59,575 bases of DNA. Origin: an uncultured Lachnospiraceae bacterium. Its GTDB lineage: Bacteria > Bacillota > Clostridia > Lachnospirales > Lachnospiraceae. A program made the translations under genes and the position numbers. Shown here piece by piece: positions 6,112 through 14,778 of the stretch (position 1 is the first letter of the stretch; each line of letters begins with the position of its first letter). The DNA is taken from NCBI GenBank assembly GCA_910589385.1, contig CAJUTU010000022.1, positions 1-59,575 on the forward strand, given 5' to 3'. Under the pieces are notes generated by a model. It saw only the letters and a program-made list of their open reading frames with translations. It ran no database searches and was not told the DNA's origin.

Positions 6112-8379
6112 ATGATAACAATACCGATATATGATATGATAATCTTGCCGGAAGTGACCTACTATTTCAAGAGTGAAGTGCTGGGAGAACTTGGAGCACA
6201 GGATGCGAAAAAAGGAGACCGGCTTTTGTTTTTGATGCTGAAAGAAGATAAGGGCAGGAAAGATATGACAATGTCTGATTTCTACCCCATTGGCGTGACC
6301 GGCATACTTGAGACGGTCGACCGGGAGGGGAATGTCAGCGTAAGGACTGAGGAACGGGTTGAGGTAACGGATCTGCAGATAACAGAGGAATCCATCCAGG
6401 CAGAGGTATCAGAGAAAAAAATAGAACAGGATCTGGAAGAGGAAGAACTACAGGAACGGCTTGAAAAGATGCGTTCTGCCTTGCTGCGTTTCATACAGGG
6501 ATTTCAATGGGGGATCTGGGCGCGCAGCTATGTGATGCATTGGAAATCTATGAATGAGGTCGTGTCTGCGCTTTCCGGCTATTTGAATCTGACAGATGAA
6601 GAGAGATATGCCATTCTTGCCTCAGACACCGTGTCGGAGCGCACAGAACGTATGGAAAGGGCAGTCTATGAGTTTATCGAGATGGCAAGGGTCAGTGAAG
6701 AGGCAGAGACAGCGCAGCAGGAAAAGCACGAAAAGGTCTACAGAGAAGATGCCATTAAGAAGCAGATTGATTTCCTGCAGAGACAGTTAGATGAGATGCA
6801 TCCAGAGAATGTATCTGATATCCGGAAATTTGAACAGAAGCTTCAAGATTCCGGGATGAATGAAGAGGCGAGGAAAGAGGCTGACAAGGTTCTGAACCGT
6901 ATGAAGCAGGAGGGGAAGGACAGTCATGAGTATGGGCTTTTGTATGATTATCTGGATTTTGTGACCAGCCTTTCCTGGAAAAAGGAACATGTAGTAGAAG
7001 TAAATCTGGAAAAAGCGGAACAGATTTTGGACCGGGAGCATTATGGGCTGAAAAAAGTGAAGCAGAGGATCATTCAGCAGATGGCGGTCATGGCGCTGAA
7101 CCAGAAGCAGTCAGGTTCGATCCTTCTGTTTGTGGGTGCGCCGGGAACAGGAAAGACCAGTATCGGCCAGAGTATTGCGGAAGCGCTGGATCGGAAATAT
7201 GTCAGGGTCAGCCTGGGCGGTGTCCGGGATGAAGCGGAAATCCGCGGACATAGAAGGACGTATGTGGGGGCTATGCCCGGCAGGATCATGGAAGGGATGA
7301 AGCGCTGCGGTACATCAAATCCGGTCATGGTACTGGACGAAGTGGATAAACTGTCGAAAGACTACAGCGGAGACCCGGCAAGCGCTTTGCTGGAAGTGCT
7401 GGATCCAGAACAGAATAATAATTTTACAGACCATTATATGAATGTTCCGTATGATCTGTCGGACGTACTGTTTGTATGTACCGCCAATACGACAGATACG
7501 ATTCCAGAGCCGCTTTTGAACAGGATGGAAGTGATTCAGTTCCCTGGATATACAGCAGTCGAAAAATTCCGGATTGCCAGAAAACACCTGCTTCCAAAGG
7601 CGATGAAAGGGATGGGGATCAAGTCTCAGAATCTGAAAGTGACCGATCAGGCAATCGAGACTGTCATTCATGATTATACGAGGGAATCAGGAGTGCGGGG
7701 GCTGAAGAAGCAGTTGGATGTATTGTGCAGGTATGCGGCGGTAAAACTGGTGAAAGGCGAGCAGAAAAGTATTACCGTGAGTCCGAAAAGGCTGCCGGAG
7801 TTCCTGGACCGGAAGCCTTTGCGGCATGAGTCCATCCTGGAAGAAAAGAAGCCGGGTATTGTGACCGGACTTGCGTGGACGGCAGCAGGGGGAGAGATTT
7901 TATTTGTAGAAACACTGATGACAAAAGGGGAAGGGAAAGTCAAGGTAACCGGACAGCTGGGAGACGTGATGAAGGAGTCGGCCCAGATTGCAGTGAGCCT
8001 TGTGAAATCTATGTATCCGCAGGAGTCCGCAGTTTTCAAGGATCACGATCTGCATATCCATGTTCCTTCCGGAGCGGTTCCAAAGGATGGTCCGTCAGCG
8101 GGGATTACACTGACCACATCTCTGGTATCGCTGGTGACTGGAAAACCTGTAAGCCCGGAATACGCCATGACTGGTGAGGTGTCTCTGCGGGGTGTCGTGA
8201 TGCCGATCGGGGGTCTGCCGGAAAAACTGATGGCAGCACAGAGGGCAGGGATCTCCAAAGTGTTTATTCCAGAAGAGAATGTAGACGATCTGGATGATGT
8301 AGCAGAAGAAGTACGCAAAAAGCTGGAGATCATACCAGTCAAAAAAGTGGAAGATGTATTAAGTGTTGTTATAAAATAG
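6112..8379 (+). CDS. lon: ATP-dependent protease Lon
   Basis: A 755-residue cytoplasmic AAA+ serine protease that unfolds and degrades damaged and regulatory proteins as a hexamer. It has an N-terminal substrate-binding domain (~1-190), a coiled-coil linker, and Walker A GAPGTGKTS at ~342-350 with Walker B VMVLDEVDK. The Lon-type protease domain carries catalytic Ser662 (KDGPSAG) and Lys705 (LPEKLM); the 43-residue spacing equals that of E. coli Lon. ATG 6112 is chosen because AAAGGAGAGG precedes it and it falls just after the CIRCE site; an upstream in-frame extension to 5944 would read through the promoter. Regulation by HrcA is predicted. It is a single gene. Confidence 0.96.
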   Translation: MITIPIYDMIILPEVTYYFKSEVLGELGAQDAKKGDRLLFLMLKEDKGRKDMTMSDFYPIGVTGILETVDREGNVSVRTEERVEVTDLQITEESIQAEVSEKKIEQDLEEEELQERLEKMRSALLRFIQGFQWGIWARSYVMHWKSMNEVVSALSGYLNLTDEERYAILASDTVSERTERMERAVYEFIEMARVSEEAETAQQEKHEKVYREDAIKKQIDFLQRQLDEMHPENVSDIRKFEQKLQDSGMNEEARKEADKVLNRMKQEGKDSHEYGLLYDYLDFVTSLSWKKEHVVEVNLEKAEQILDREHYGLKKVKQRIIQQMAVMALNQKQSGSILLFVGAPGTGKTSIGQSIAEALDRKYVRVSLGGVRDEAEIRGHRRTYVGAMPGRIMEGMKRCGTSNPVMVLDEVDKLSKDYSGDPASALLEVLDPEQNNNFTDHYMNVPYDLSDVLFVCTANTTDTIPEPLLNRMEVIQFPGYTAVEKFRIARKHLLPKAMKGMGIKSQNLKVTDQAIETVIHDYTRESGVRGLKKQLDVLCRYAAVKLVKGEQKSITVSPKRLPEFLDRKPLRHESILEEKKPGIVTGLAWTAAGGEILFVETLMTKGEGKVKVTGQLGDVMKESAQIAVSLVKSMYPQESAVFKDHDLHIHVPSGAVPKDGPSAGITLTTSLVSLVTGKPVSPEYAMTGEVSLRGVVMPIGGLPEKLMAAQRAGISKVFIPEENVDDLDDVAEEVRKKLEIIPVKKVEDVLSVVIK

Positions 8380-8502
8380 TTTTGTATTTAAGAACTGCAG
8401 GAGAGTAGGCTGGCTAGGCTGCGTATTTGGAGATATAGACGGGCAGGTAGTTTTGGCTATTCTTTTGCAGTTCCTATCATTTGAGGAAAGGTTTTTTCGG
8501 AT

Positions 8503-9003
8503 ATGGTCAAACTAAGCACATTATGTTATATAGAAAAAGACAGTCAGTATCTGATGCTCCACAGGACTGTGAAGCCAAATGATGTGAATGAGGGAAAATG
8601 GATAGGCGTGGGCGGACATTTTGAAGAGGGAGAAAGCCCGGAGGAATGCCTGCTCCGGGAGGTAAAAGAAGAAACTGGATATACGCTGACCTCGTGGAGT
8701 TACAGGGGGATTGTGACTTTTGTATATGGGAAAGGCCTGACAGAGTATATGTCTCTTTATACAGCGGACGGCTTTGAGGGAGAAGCAGTTCCCTGCGATG
8801 AAGGAGAACTGGCCTGGATAGAGAAGGAAAAAATCTGGGAATTGAACATCTGGGAAGGAGATAAAATATTTTTCCGGCTTCTGGAAGAAGGACACCCTTT
8901 CTTTTCTTTAAAATTAGTGTACGATGAAAGTGGGGCATTGCAGTATGCAGCACTGGATGGAAAGAAGTGGGAAGATAGGGAGGCTAAAGGATGCTGTGTA
9001 TAA
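8503..9003 (+). CDS. NUDIX hydrolase, MutT-like
   Basis: A 166-residue pyrophosphatase of nucleoside-diphosphate-linked substrates. The NUDIX box is complete: GHFEEGE, then REVKEETGY, following GX5EX7REUXEEXGU. The short N-terminus with LMLHRTVKPNDVNEGKW is typical of 8-oxo-dGTP diphosphatases of Gram-positives (MutX/YtkD-like), so a sanitising role is likely but the substrate is not proven. The purine-rich GAGGAAAGG lies 11 bp before the ATG, a rather long spacer. Its last codons overlap the start of the SGNH hydrolase frame by 13 bp, which implies translational coupling. Confidence 0.87.
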   Translation: MVKLSTLCYIEKDSQYLMLHRTVKPNDVNEGKWIGVGGHFEEGESPEECLLREVKEETGYTLTSWSYRGIVTFVYGKGLTEYMSLYTADGFEGEAVPCDEGELAWIEKEKIWELNIWEGDKIFFRLLEEGHPFFSLKLVYDESGALQYAALDGKKWEDREAKGCCV

Positions 9004-10054
9004 AACAGCCTGGATGCAGGCAGAAAATAAAAGCTGCCTTAGTATGTGCAGCAGTACTTTTTGGCAGTATCTATGCGGAATGGTATGTGTGTGCGGCAGC
9101 GCCAATGGTAGACGGGGGAACAAAGGAATTTATCTGCTATGTTGCTCTGGGGGACAGTATTCCGAACGGATATTATGGGAAGGAGGAACCGGAGATCACA
9201 GGGTATCCGGTGCTGCTTGCCGGAGACCTACAGAAAATCAGCGGCAGAAGGGTCCATTTGGGACAGTTTACGAAAAATGGATTGACAACAAAGAAATTGA
9301 ATGCTAACATGCTTGCGGAACCATCCGTTCAGGAACAGATCGCGCAGGCAGAGCTGATTACGCTGACCATAGGCGCAAATGACTTGATGAATGAGTTTAA
9401 GAAGGTCTCAAGGGAGATATTAGGCAACCAGACACGTTTTGCCACGGCGGATGAAGCCTTGGCGGCCTTGCAGGATGGGATTATGTTTCTTTTGAAGAGC
9501 AATGGGTCCTTACAATGGAAAATATCAGCGCGTACCGAAAGGCGGACGCACAGGTTGCAGTTACGACAATCTATAACCCTATGGAACATCGGGAATTACC
9601 AGGTACTTTGAATGCAGTGGTGGAGGGCGTGATTTCCGGAATGAATGAAATTATCCGGAATTATGCGCAGGAGTACCAGTATCAGGTGGTTGATCTGTTT
9701 GATTCTGGTATAGAGGAGCATACCCAGTCCGACGGGCTGCATCCGGATCAGGACGGTCAGGATATGATCCGGGAGCTGATAGAATATGAATTGGACCTGG
9801 ATGCATTTCAAAGTGAAGAAACCAATGAGGAAATTAAGAAAGAACTGGAAGAAGCTGCTGCAAGAAAGGCCGAAGAAGCGGAACAGAAACGGCAGCAGGA
9901 ACAGAGAAAGAAATTGATGTATAGGATGGAAGGAGTGGGTGTTGTAATTCTCCTCCTTGTTGGAGGGATTGCAGTTGTGAAAAGGATGAAACGTAAACGG
10001 CAAGTGGTTTCCGGAACAGGAGAGCATCCGGAGGAAGAAAAGGAGTTTCAATAG
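8991..10054 (+). pseudogene. SGNH/GDSL hydrolase, membrane-anchored, one frameshift
   Basis: Two frames join into one lipase/esterase-type protein. The first (8991-~9490) has a signal-like segment, then block I with the nucleophile in GDSIPNGY and block III GAND. The second (~9488-10054) continues with IYNPMEH, carries block V DGLHPD with the Asp-His pair, a charged linker (EEAAARKAEEAEQKRQQEQ) and one C-terminal transmembrane helix (~GVVILLLVGGIAVV) ending in a basic tail. Reading moves back one base at a T-rich stretch near 9486-9494, as expected for a 1-nt deletion. All catalytic parts are intact, so this could be a recent mutation, a sequencing error or a programmed shift. GGGAGG precedes the start. 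Confidence 0.8.
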
Positions 10055-10114
10055 AATTATGTAATAAGGGACACTATGTGACGTGATAGATTCAGAAAAT
10101 GACCGGAGGATGTT

Positions 10115-12025
10115 ATGGGAATAGAAGAATACAGCAAAGCACACAAACTGGGGAAAAAGGACTATCAGATGCGGATGCTGCGCGGCGTAAAGCCTACGCT
10201 GCAGGTTCTGGATGATATTATGCCCGAGAAAGGCTCCTATTCTGAGGTGCCGCTTGGGCTGATACAGATTCCGACGGATCAGATCGTTGGGACAAAGACG
10301 GTCGGCAGGAGCAATTCTTTTGCAGGGAACTTTATGCCGATCCTGCGGGAGACTACGGAGTTTGCTTCGAAATGGGCGACTTTAAGTACCAGCCATGTGG
10401 AAGAGGGGATCCGGGAGCCTATTAAGGCCTATGAATACATGAATAAATTTTATGTAGAAGAGGGAAATAAGCGTGTCAGCGTCATGAAGTATTTCGGCGT
10501 TGTATCCATTCCGGGCAATGTCATTCGGATCCTGCCGAAGCGGACAGAGGAAAAGGAAAATAAGCTTTACTATGAATTTTTAGACTTTTACAGGGTAGCG
10601 CCTATTAATTATATCTGGTTTTCCCAGAAAGGCAGCTTTGCCAAACTACAGAAAGCAGTGGGAAAAGAGCCGGAAGAGGTATGGAGCAAGGATGAACTGC
10701 TGAAATTCAGTTCCATTTATTCCCGATTTTCCGCGGAATACCGTGCTAAGGGCGGCAGTAAGCTGAAGATTACGGAAGGGGACGCGTTTCTGGCATTTAT
10801 CAATTTGTATGGATATGAGGAGATTGATGCGAAGACCACCAGCGAGCTCAAAGTGCTGATCACAAAAAGCTGGGAAGAGTTCGAACTTCTCCAGGAGGAA
10901 CAGGAAGTTGACCTGAAAATGAAGCCCAATGAGGAGAAGAAGCCGCTCCTTAGCCTTCTGCTGCCGCTGAGCACGCCGAAGCTGAAGATTGCGTTCATTT
11001 ATGAAAAAACTCCGGGGACGTCTGCGTGGACCTATGCCCATGAACTGGGAAGGCTGCATCTGGAGCAGGCATTTTCCGATGAAGTTAATACGGTCAGTTA
11101 TGAGAATGCCACACAGGAGAATGTGGAGTCCTTGATAAACGAGGCGATAGAGTCAGGGTGCAACTTGATCTTTACGACGACACCGACCCTGGTGCAGGCA
11201 AGCGTGAAAGCGGCAATCGCAAATCCGGAGATCAGAATCTTGAATTGTTCCCTGAATACCTCCCACAGGTATATCCGTACTTATTATTCCAGAATGCATG
11301 AGGCAAAGTTCCTGATGGGGGCTGTTGCAGGCGCAATGGCGGAAAATAACCGTCTGACTTATATTGCAGATTACCCGATCTACGGCTCGATTGCAAATAT
11401 CAATGCCTTTGCGCTGGGGGCAAAGATGATCAATCCGCGGGCGGAAGTATTTCTGGAATGGTCCACTTTAAAGGACGTGGACATTGATGAAAAAATCAGG
11501 AAGACAGGTTCCTCTTGTATCTCGGGAAGAGATATGGTGATTCCGGAGGATGCCTCCCGGTTTTTCGGCCTTTATCATATGGAAGGTGGATATCTGAGGA
11601 ATCTCGCCATGCCGTTGTGGCACTGGGGAAAGTTTTATGAGAGACTGATCCGGACCATTATGGACGGAACCTGGAAATATGACGACGACCCTTCCACAAC
11701 GAAAGCGATCAACTATTGGTGGGGGATATCTGCAGGTGTAGTGGACGTGGTCTGCTCCCAGTATCTGCCGATCGGCACAAAACGTCTGGTGGAATTGCTG
11801 AAAGCGACGATCAGTTCCGATCAGTTTAATCCGTTTTCTGGTATTTTATATTCTCAGAACGGTATTGTGCAGAGCGACCCAAACCGGAGCCTGTCCCCGG
11901 AGGAAATCATGACTATGGACTGGCTGGCGGATAATGTCATTGGCTCGATTCCGAAAAAGGAAGAACTGAAAGACAAAGCAAAGCCTGTCATTGAGCAGCA
12001 GGGAGTACAGAAAAAGGAAGGTTAA
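10115..12025 (+). CDS. cytoplasmic ParB-like/BMP-domain fusion protein
   Basis: A 636-residue protein without a signal peptide or membrane segment. Residues ~30-130 (EVPLGLIQIPTDQIVGTKT, GRSNSFAGNFMPIL, then YVEEGNKRVSVMKYFG) look like a ParB/sulfiredoxin-type nucleotide-binding fold. The second half (~290-600), starting LKIAFIYEKTPGTSAWTYAHE, is a BMP/PnrA-type periplasmic-binding-protein domain, the family that binds purine nucleosides, here with GAVAGAMAE and YPIYGSIANINAFALGA. BMP proteins are normally secreted lipoproteins, so a cytoplasmic copy fused to another domain suggests an intracellular sensor. The start has a GGAGG site. A phosphoesterase gene begins 7 bp after its stop. Confidence 0.8.
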   Translation: MGIEEYSKAHKLGKKDYQMRMLRGVKPTLQVLDDIMPEKGSYSEVPLGLIQIPTDQIVGTKTVGRSNSFAGNFMPILRETTEFASKWATLSTSHVEEGIREPIKAYEYMNKFYVEEGNKRVSVMKYFGVVSIPGNVIRILPKRTEEKENKLYYEFLDFYRVAPINYIWFSQKGSFAKLQKAVGKEPEEVWSKDELLKFSSIYSRFSAEYRAKGGSKLKITEGDAFLAFINLYGYEEIDAKTTSELKVLITKSWEEFELLQEEQEVDLKMKPNEEKKPLLSLLLPLSTPKLKIAFIYEKTPGTSAWTYAHELGRLHLEQAFSDEVNTVSYENATQENVESLINEAIESGCNLIFTTTPTLVQASVKAAIANPEIRILNCSLNTSHRYIRTYYSRMHEAKFLMGAVAGAMAENNRLTYIADYPIYGSIANINAFALGAKMINPRAEVFLEWSTLKDVDIDEKIRKTGSSCISGRDMVIPEDASRFFGLYHMEGGYLRNLAMPLWHWGKFYERLIRTIMDGTWKYDDDPSTTKAINYWWGISAGVVDVVCSQYLPIGTKRLVELLKATISSDQFNPFSGILYSQNGIVQSDPNRSLSPEEIMTMDWLADNVIGSIPKKEELKDKAKPVIEQQGVQKKEG

Positions 12026-12032
12026 ATGTTGT

Positions 12033-12653
12033 ATGAAGATACTGGCGATCGCAGATGAAGAGTCCAAGTATCTGTGGGATTATTATGAAAAGAGTAAGCT
12101 GGAGGGGATTGACCTGATCATCTCCTGCGGGGACTTAGATCCCCATTATCTCTCGTTTTTAGTAACGCTTTCTTCCGTACCGGTGCTGTATGTACATGGG
12201 AACCATGACGGAAAATATGAACGAGTTCCGCCGGATGGGTGTATCTGCATTGAGGATAAGATTTATGTCCATGAAGGAGTCCGGATCCTGGGGCTTGGAG
12301 GTTCTATGCGGTATTGCCCGGGACAGCACCAATATACGGAACGGGAAATGAAACGAAGGGTAACAAAACTGAAGTTTCAGTTATTCAAAAAACGCGGCTT
12401 TGATATTCTGGTGACACATGCGCCCGCTTATCAGCTTAATGACGGGCGTGACCTGCCGCATCAGGGGTTTCAGGTGTTCCGGACATTGATTGAAAAATAC
12501 CGTCCAAAATATTTTTTGCATGGGCATGTGCATATGTCTTATGGGAGGCAGCATAAGCGATATGACAAGTATGAGGATACCCATGTGATCAATGCATTTG
12601 AACGATGCATCTTTGAATTTGAGGATGATCATCCACAGGAACACCTTTTTTGA
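12033..12653 (+). CDS. metallophosphoesterase family protein
   Basis: A 206-residue calcineurin-like phosphoesterase. Metal motifs visible are GDLD (~36-39), GNHD (~59-62), VTHAP and GHVH (~165-168). The first motif, usually DxH, reads ADEES, so the canonical His ligand is missing. The start is ATG 12033; the nearest purine run AAGGAAGG is 11 bp upstream, and coupling to the BMP-fusion gene (stop at 12025) is likely. It probably hydrolyses a phosphodiester or phosphomonoester, substrate unknown. With the BMP fusion and the next phosphatase it forms an apparent unit acting on phosphorylated small molecules or nucleotides (inference). Confidence 0.82.
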   Translation: MKILAIADEESKYLWDYYEKSKLEGIDLIISCGDLDPHYLSFLVTLSSVPVLYVHGNHDGKYERVPPDGCICIEDKIYVHEGVRILGLGGSMRYCPGQHQYTEREMKRRVTKLKFQLFKKRGFDILVTHAPAYQLNDGRDLPHQGFQVFRTLIEKYRPKYFLHGHVHMSYGRQHKRYDKYEDTHVINAFERCIFEFEDDHPQEHLF

Positions 12654-12685
12654 ACCGTCGGTTTTCTTTGTGGGTTACAGAGAAT

Positions 12686-12737
12686 TTACGATTCATGGGG
12701 CTGTGCACTATGCCGCACGGCATCCGAGACAATAAAG
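12686..12737 (+). repeat. copy A of a 52-nt dispersed intergenic element
   Basis: These 52 bases align without gaps to 31300-31351 at 41 of 52 positions, and all 11 differences are transitions. The best-preserved block is GCACGGCATC and the end is CAATAAAG. Both copies lie between two genes of an operon and read in the gene direction. It is not coding in a conserved frame. A third, partial relative is at 2385-2429. Confidence 0.65.
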
Positions 12738-12799
12738 TACTGTGTATCTGGACTGCCGAGGGCATTCCGGTGGATATGAGCAGGAGAAGGAGCAGGCAA

Positions 12800-13579
12800 A
12801 TGAGAATTTTATTGATCCGGCATGGAGATCCGGATTATGTGAATGATACGATTACCAAAAAGGGGCATCGAGAGGCGGCGCTCCTGGCAGAGACTGCAGA
12901 GGATCTGCAGTTGGGAGAGTGCTATGTTTCTCCGCTGGGGCGTGCCCGGGATACAGCCTCTTATTCATTGAAAAAGACGGGAAAAACAGCAGAGACGCTG
13001 GATTGGCTCCGGGAGTTCCCGGCAGTGGTTGACATCAACCAGTCCGAAGAGCTTCAGAGGGCTTACCCGAATGCAAAAAAGATTCCGGGAGAGGAGCAAT
13101 ATGCGCCCAGGATCGTCTGGGATATGGTTCCGGGATATTGGATGGAGCACCCGGAATATATGGATCAGGATGCATGGAGAGAGTCTGAGGCGGCAAAGTA
13201 TGGCGACGTTGTATCAGTCTATGATTCCGTGATCCGGAATTTTGATGCGTTTCTGGCTTCTCAGGGGTATGTGCGTGAAGGCGGACATTACCGTGTAGAA
13301 AAGGAAACAACAAAGACGGTCACATTTTTCTGCCATTTTGGAATAAGCTGTGTATTGATGTCACATTTGTGGAATATTTCTCCGTTTGTCCTGTGGCATA
13401 CTTTCGCAATGCTGCCGACCTCGGTAACGGAAATTGTGACAGAAGAGCGGGAGCAGGGAACGGCTTTTTTCAGAGGGCTGCGCATCGGCGATCTGTCGCA
13501 TCTTTATGCAGGCGGAGAGAAGCCTTCCTTTGCGGTCAGATTCTGCGAAGTATTCAGCGACAAGGATGAAAGACATTAG
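12800..13579 (+). CDS. histidine phosphatase family protein
   Basis: A 259-residue member of the phosphoglycerate-mutase-like clade. The N-terminal RHG motif (LLIRHGDPDY, His8) forms the phospho-enzyme, the second half-site is SPLGRARDTA, and the distal catalytic His is in TFFCHFG. ATG 12800 is preferred, with AAGGAG 7 bp before it; upstream in-frame codons to 12650 would overlap the repeat element and lack a site. The central insertion (PGYWMEHPEYMDQDAW) is larger than in sugar-phosphate mutases, so it is a broad-class phosphatase with unknown substrate. It follows the phosphoesterase and precedes hydE by 30 bp. Confidence 0.85.
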   Translation: MRILLIRHGDPDYVNDTITKKGHREAALLAETAEDLQLGECYVSPLGRARDTASYSLKKTGKTAETLDWLREFPAVVDINQSEELQRAYPNAKKIPGEEQYAPRIVWDMVPGYWMEHPEYMDQDAWRESEAAKYGDVVSVYDSVIRNFDAFLASQGYVREGGHYRVEKETTKTVTFFCHFGISCVLMSHLWNISPFVLWHTFAMLPTSVTEIVTEEREQGTAFFRGLRIGDLSHLYAGGEKPSFAVRFCEVFSDKDERH

Positions 13580-13609
13580 TTATGGAACTAATAAGGAGCA
13601 GGAAGACGA

Positions 13610-14644
13610 ATGAAACTGGCAGAGAAGCTTATACAATACCATACGCTTACAAAAGCAGAATATATAGAACTTTTGGACGAATGCGAAAATCCGGAAATCT
13701 GTAAAAGGCTGTCAGACGAGGCGGTAAGGCTCCGGAAGAAGTATTATGGCGACAAGGTTTATACAAGAGGGCTCATTGAATTTACCAATTATTGTAAAAA
13801 TAATTGTTATTACTGCGGAATCCGATGCGGAAACCAAAATGCCCGAAGATACCGCATGAGCCGGGAGGAAATTCTGGACTGCTGTGAGAATGGATATGGG
13901 CTGGGTTTCCGGACATTTGTACTCCAGGGCGGAGAAGACCCTTTTTATACGGATGAAATGGTCGCCGGGATCGTAAGAGAGATCAAGACAAAATATCCGG
14001 ACTGTGCGCTGACTCTGTCGATTGGGGAAAAGTCCTGCGAGAGCTACCGCCTGTTCAAAGAGGCTGGAGCGGATCGTTACCTCTTGCGGCATGAAACGGC
14101 AGATGAGGCGCATTACCGCAAACTTCACCCGGAGAATATGAGCCTGTCCAACCGGAAACGATGCCTGTATGATCTAAAGAAACTGGGATATCAGGTGGGG
14201 GCGGGATTTATGGTTGGTTCGCCCGGACAGACCAATGAAACGCTGGCGGAGGATCTTTTGTTTTTGGCGGAGCTGCAGCCCCAGATGGTGGGGATCGGCC
14301 CGTTTATTCCGCATCATGATACACAGTTTGCAAAGGAAAAAGCAGGAAGTGTGGAGCAGACGCTGTTTTTGCTGTCTGTGGTCCGGATCTTGCTGCCAAA
14401 GGTATTGCTTCCTGCGACGACCGCTCTTGGAACGATCGATCCGAGAGGGCGGGAAAAAGGGCTGCTGGCGGGGGCAAATGTGGTGATGCCGAATCTGTCT
14501 CCGGTCAAAAACCGGAAACAATATGACTTATATGACAATAAAATATGTACCGGCGAGGAGGCGGCAGAGTGCAGAGGCTGCCTGGCACGCAGGGTAGGGT
14601 CGGTGGGATACCGGCTGGTACAGGAGCGGGGAGACGCAGTGTGA
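13610..14644 (+). CDS. hydE: [FeFe]-hydrogenase maturase HydE (radical SAM)
   Basis: A 344-residue radical SAM enzyme needed to build the H-cluster of [FeFe]-hydrogenase. The cluster motif is CX3CX2C with Cys62, Cys66 and Cys69 (NYCKNNCYYCG). LQGGEDP and LRHETADEAHY fit HydE more than BioB or ThiH. Three C-terminal Cys (ICTGEE, AECRGC) could hold a second cluster. AAGGAGCAGG precedes the ATG. HydF, HydG and hydrogenase genes are absent from the window, so maturation genes are scattered, as is common in clostridia. It may be co-transcribed with the phosphatase upstream. The next operon has its own promoter. Confidence 0.9.
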   Translation: MKLAEKLIQYHTLTKAEYIELLDECENPEICKRLSDEAVRLRKKYYGDKVYTRGLIEFTNYCKNNCYYCGIRCGNQNARRYRMSREEILDCCENGYGLGFRTFVLQGGEDPFYTDEMVAGIVREIKTKYPDCALTLSIGEKSCESYRLFKEAGADRYLLRHETADEAHYRKLHPENMSLSNRKRCLYDLKKLGYQVGAGFMVGSPGQTNETLAEDLLFLAELQPQMVGIGPFIPHHDTQFAKEKAGSVEQTLFLLSVVRILLPKVLLPATTALGTIDPRGREKGLLAGANVVMPNLSPVKNRKQYDLYDNKICTGEEAAECRGCLARRVGSVGYRLVQERGDAV

Positions 14645-14679
14645 TCATAGCGTCTTCCTGCTTTTTTTGAAATCAGGTA

Positions 14680-14708
14680 TTGACATATAATGGATATGCA
14701 TATATACT
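14680..14708 (+). promoter_or_regulatory. fab/acc operon promoter
   Basis: Perfect -35 TTGACA (14680-14685), 17 bp, -10 TATACT (14703-14708). Transcription should start near 14715, at the edge of the palindrome that follows. Confidence 0.85.
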
Positions 14709-14715
14709 TTTAAAG

Positions 14716-14744
14716 TCAAATTATTTTATAATAAAATAGTTTGA
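14716..14744 (+). promoter_or_regulatory. 29-bp palindromic operator of the fab operon
   Basis: TCAAATTATTTTAT (14716-14729) and ATAAAATAGTTTGA (14731-14744) are inverted arms around a single central base, with 13 of 14 positions matching. It sits just downstream of the -10 box where a repressor would block initiation. The terminal TCAAA/TTTGA blocks use the same pentamers as FabT boxes of lactic acid bacteria but in the opposite order. The MarR-type regulator at 24301 is the obvious candidate to bind it (inference). Confidence 0.75.
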
Positions 14745-14778
14745 GCAAAAAAGAGATACCATGGATTGGAGAAGGAAG

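Noticed and set aside
12650..12799. N-terminal extension of the histidine phosphatase
   Set aside because: It covers the dispersed 52-nt element and has no site; the RHG motif belongs close to the start as given by ATG 12800.
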